Shown here one piece after another: positions 62,307 through 64,000 of a stretch of DNA of 64,000 bases. Below the pieces are notes generated by a model. That model was given only the letters and a program-made list of their open reading frames with translations, did not search any database and was not told the DNA's origin. The DNA lies in contig CANQEH010000007.1 of assembly GCA_947594835.1 (NCBI GenBank), positions 45,879 through 109,878 of the forward strand, written 5' to 3'. Positions within the stretch are counted from its first letter, which is position 1. The number at the start of each line of letters is the position of its first letter. A program made the translations under genes and the position numbers. The stretch is from an uncultured Acetatifactor sp. GTDB taxonomy: Bacteria > Bacillota > Clostridia > Lachnospirales > Lachnospiraceae.

Positions 62307-63857
62307 TTATCCTCTTTCAATCCGTATATTTTCATCAAACACATCGGCATAATTATCCACGTTATGAGCAATCATCAACACAGTTCTATTGATCTCGTTT
62401 ATATGCCTCATGAAACAATCAATTGTAATCTGATTCATGGCTGCAAAGGGTTCATCCAGCAAAAGGATAGGTTTTTCGCTGCAAAGAGCCCGCAGAATGG
62501 CAACAACCTGTTTTTCTCCACCGCTCAGGTTTTTCATATCAGAATTTTGTTTTATGTGCTTTATCACGTTCTCAGGGAAATATTTTTCATATTGGTCAAT
62601 CTTTTTCAAATCATAAGTACCATAAATACTTATGTTATCATGGTAGGAAGCATCAAAAATGATCGGTTTTTGAGGAGAATAGCACATACTTTTATCAATC
62701 CCTTTTGCCTGTGTCTCCCCATTATAAAATACGTCCCCTGAACTGGCATTTTCAAAGTTCATAAGCAATCGAAAGAATACGCTTTTTCCTGCTCCATTTT
62801 CGCCCCGTATCAGATATTTTTTCCTGTTTTTAATATCCGTTGGCGGAATGAGTACTTTCACATCATCATACTCCTTTGTTAATTCAGACGTCCTGATGGA
62901 AGTGACAACTTCTTCCTTCTCGTTATCCTGTTGACAGCTCTCCATAATGTTCAGAAGCTTTTTCTTTATGCCCAGCACGGAAATAACTGTTCCTATATTT
63001 GTATTTAATTCATACATGGGATCCATAAATTTCGTACTATAGGTAAATGCAATTGTTGCCATGCCAAGCGTTATCATATTTTTACTAAGCAAAAACGCCG
63101 CCATTGCAAAAACAATTAAAGACAAGGCCTCTACCGAACCGCCGTTTAAAACCAGAGCCAAGCTATTGAAACGACGATATTTCATATGTTCGTCCATGAC
63201 TCCATCCAGTTCTTTTTCATGATAAGCATTTATCTGTTTTTTGCCTGCTTGATCAAGAATTTCATGAGATTCATATAATATTTTTACGGTTGCAGTATAC
63301 TTTCCCAGCTTGTCCAGATAAGCTGCATTTCTTTTTGATACACTTCGCCCGGTTACACTTGGAATAAAGACAACCAGTAAGGAGAACACTATGATTGCAA
63401 TTGTAATATATACATTTACGAATTTTATCAATGCAACTCCAAAAATAAGGATCATTACCAAAGAATCTACTATAAAAAATAGTGGATTCATATAATTCAT
63501 GCACATTTCTGTTATGTCATTGGTCTGTAATGAAATATATTCCCCCACATTCCTGCTATGAAAGGACTGATAATTTTGTTCTATCACAGATTTGAAGAAA
63601 TCTTTTTTGATTGCTTTTTCAAACAAAATGCGTCTATAATCTGCCGCTCTGTTTGAAAAATAGGCATTTACCAAGTAAACCGCAAAAACCACCGCATATA
63701 AGGCCAACATTTTTTTAAGATATGAAAATCCTTTTCCATAGTTATCTATTAGTAATCCAGGAAATAGCAGCATCGCGGCATTGATCACCGCATTGACCAC
63801 ACTAAAAATCACTGATATAAAAAGTAAGCCTTTCAGCTTATAGACATATTTAAACAT
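62307..63857 (-). CDS. ABC exporter, fused permease-ATPase, AT-rich
   Basis: A 516-residue ABC half-exporter. Residues 1 to about 280 hold six predicted spans. The ATPase domain is short, with Walker A GENGAGKSV (last Thr replaced by Val), signature NLSGGEKQ, Walker B ILLLDEPFAAM and switch His in MIAHNVD. Base composition is much more AT-rich than the neighbours, suggesting recent transfer. The end of another membrane protein gene lies just upstream, so it may belong to a small export locus continuing past the window. The substrate is unknown. Confidence 0.87.
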   Translation of the reverse strand: MFKYVYKLKGLLFISVIFSVVNAVINAAMLLFPGLLIDNYGKGFSYLKKMLALYAVVFAVYLVNAYFSNRAADYRRILFEKAIKKDFFKSVIEQNYQSFHSRNVGEYISLQTNDITEMCMNYMNPLFFIVDSLVMILIFGVALIKFVNVYITIAIIVFSLLVVFIPSVTGRSVSKRNAAYLDKLGKYTATVKILYESHEILDQAGKKQINAYHEKELDGVMDEHMKYRRFNSLALVLNGGSVEALSLIVFAMAAFLLSKNMITLGMATIAFTYSTKFMDPMYELNTNIGTVISVLGIKKKLLNIMESCQQDNEKEEVVTSIRTSELTKEYDDVKVLIPPTDIKNRKKYLIRGENGAGKSVFFRLLMNFENASSGDVFYNGETQAKGIDKSMCYSPQKPIIFDASYHDNISIYGTYDLKKIDQYEKYFPENVIKHIKQNSDMKNLSGGEKQVVAILRALCSEKPILLLDEPFAAMNQITIDCFMRHINEINRTVLMIAHNVDNYADVFDENIRIERG

Positions 63858-63923
63858 ATCATTACCTGCCTCAAAACCATAGGATAACTTTGGCGGCTAC
63901 TCCCGTATTCTATATACCCTGTT

Positions 63924-64000
63924 TCAATGCTCATGTACGGTAAGGAAGCAAGCAACCGAAAACAAGAGATAGACCGCCAGCACTACACTATTCCGAACCA
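63924..64000 (-). CDS. C-terminal end of a membrane protein (partial)
   Basis: On the minus strand an open frame enters from the right edge and reads VRNSVVLAVYLLFSVACFL, then TVHEH and stop. It looks like the last span of a membrane protein. Only 25 codons are visible, so the family is unknown. The 66 bases between it and the ABC gene hold that gene's weak ribosome site. Confidence 0.4.
   Translation of the reverse strand, partial: VRNSVVLAVYLLFSVACFLTVHEH

Overview
This window most likely comes from the chromosome of a gut Lachnospiraceae-type Firmicute. The evidence is AGGAGG-type ribosome binding sites, a Gram-positive S10-spc-alpha operon with a KOW-protein gene between map and infA, the zinc form of S14, ecfA1-ecfA2-ecfT-truA-rplM-rpsI downstream, an LplABC-type sugar importer, and a bile-salt-hydrolase-like gene. 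Most of the window is GC-rich. The islands at about 15-18 kb and 62.3-64 kb are visibly AT-richer. I cannot assign a genus. Almost all genes are on the minus strand.

Region 1 (0-6 kb) is a carbohydrate-uptake operon read right to left: two LplB/LplC-type permeases, a solute-binding lipoprotein and a GH35 beta-galactosidase cut by the left edge. A LacI-type repressor gene lies upstream, and a promoter with candidate operators lies between. Region 2 (6-12.2 kb) is a promoter-led group of a TPR-DUF4037-DUF4125 protein, a choloylglycine (bile salt) hydrolase and a GH2 beta-galactosidase. Region 3 (12.2-18.3 kb) holds an OFA-family transporter, a radical SAM protein, a fused HTH-HipA-like kinase with a palindromic operator, a Fic protein with an altered catalytic motif, and decayed coding remnants.

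Region 4 (18.3-48 kb) is the translation super-cluster, with promoter and long leader in front of rpsJ. It runs S10, spc, secY, adk, map, KOW protein, infA, then rpmJ, rpsM, rpsK, rpsD, rpoA, rplQ, and later ecfA1A2T, truA, rplM, rpsI. Two insertions break the usual order. A 5.1 kb block (two multi-spanning membrane proteins, a repeat element and an ABC exporter) sits between infA and rpmJ, and rpmJ has its own promoter behind it. A MATE transporter and an M15 peptidase sit between rplQ and ecfA1. Several intercistronic gaps of this operon are filled with runs of hairpins (rpsJ-rplC, rpmJ-rpsM, rpsM-rpsK, rpsK-rpsD, rpoA-rplQ). In two gaps the hairpins are copies of one another. A different small hairpin, GCCGN-loop-NCGGC followed by AGA and the Shine-Dalgarno, precedes at least six unrelated genes.

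Region 5 (48-64 kb) holds a conserved hypothetical gene, a class I methyltransferase, an acyltransferase divergent from an orphan response regulator, an ECF sigma factor with its membrane partner and a self-type promoter, cardiolipin synthase divergent from a PAS-GGDEF-EAL protein, a GH28-type enzyme, free methionine-R-sulfoxide reductase, a DUF2264 protein, an AT-rich ABC exporter and the end of one more membrane protein. The strongest leads for new biology are the hairpin arrays inside the ribosomal operon, the infA-rpmJ insertion with its inverted-repeat element, and the shared leader hairpin.
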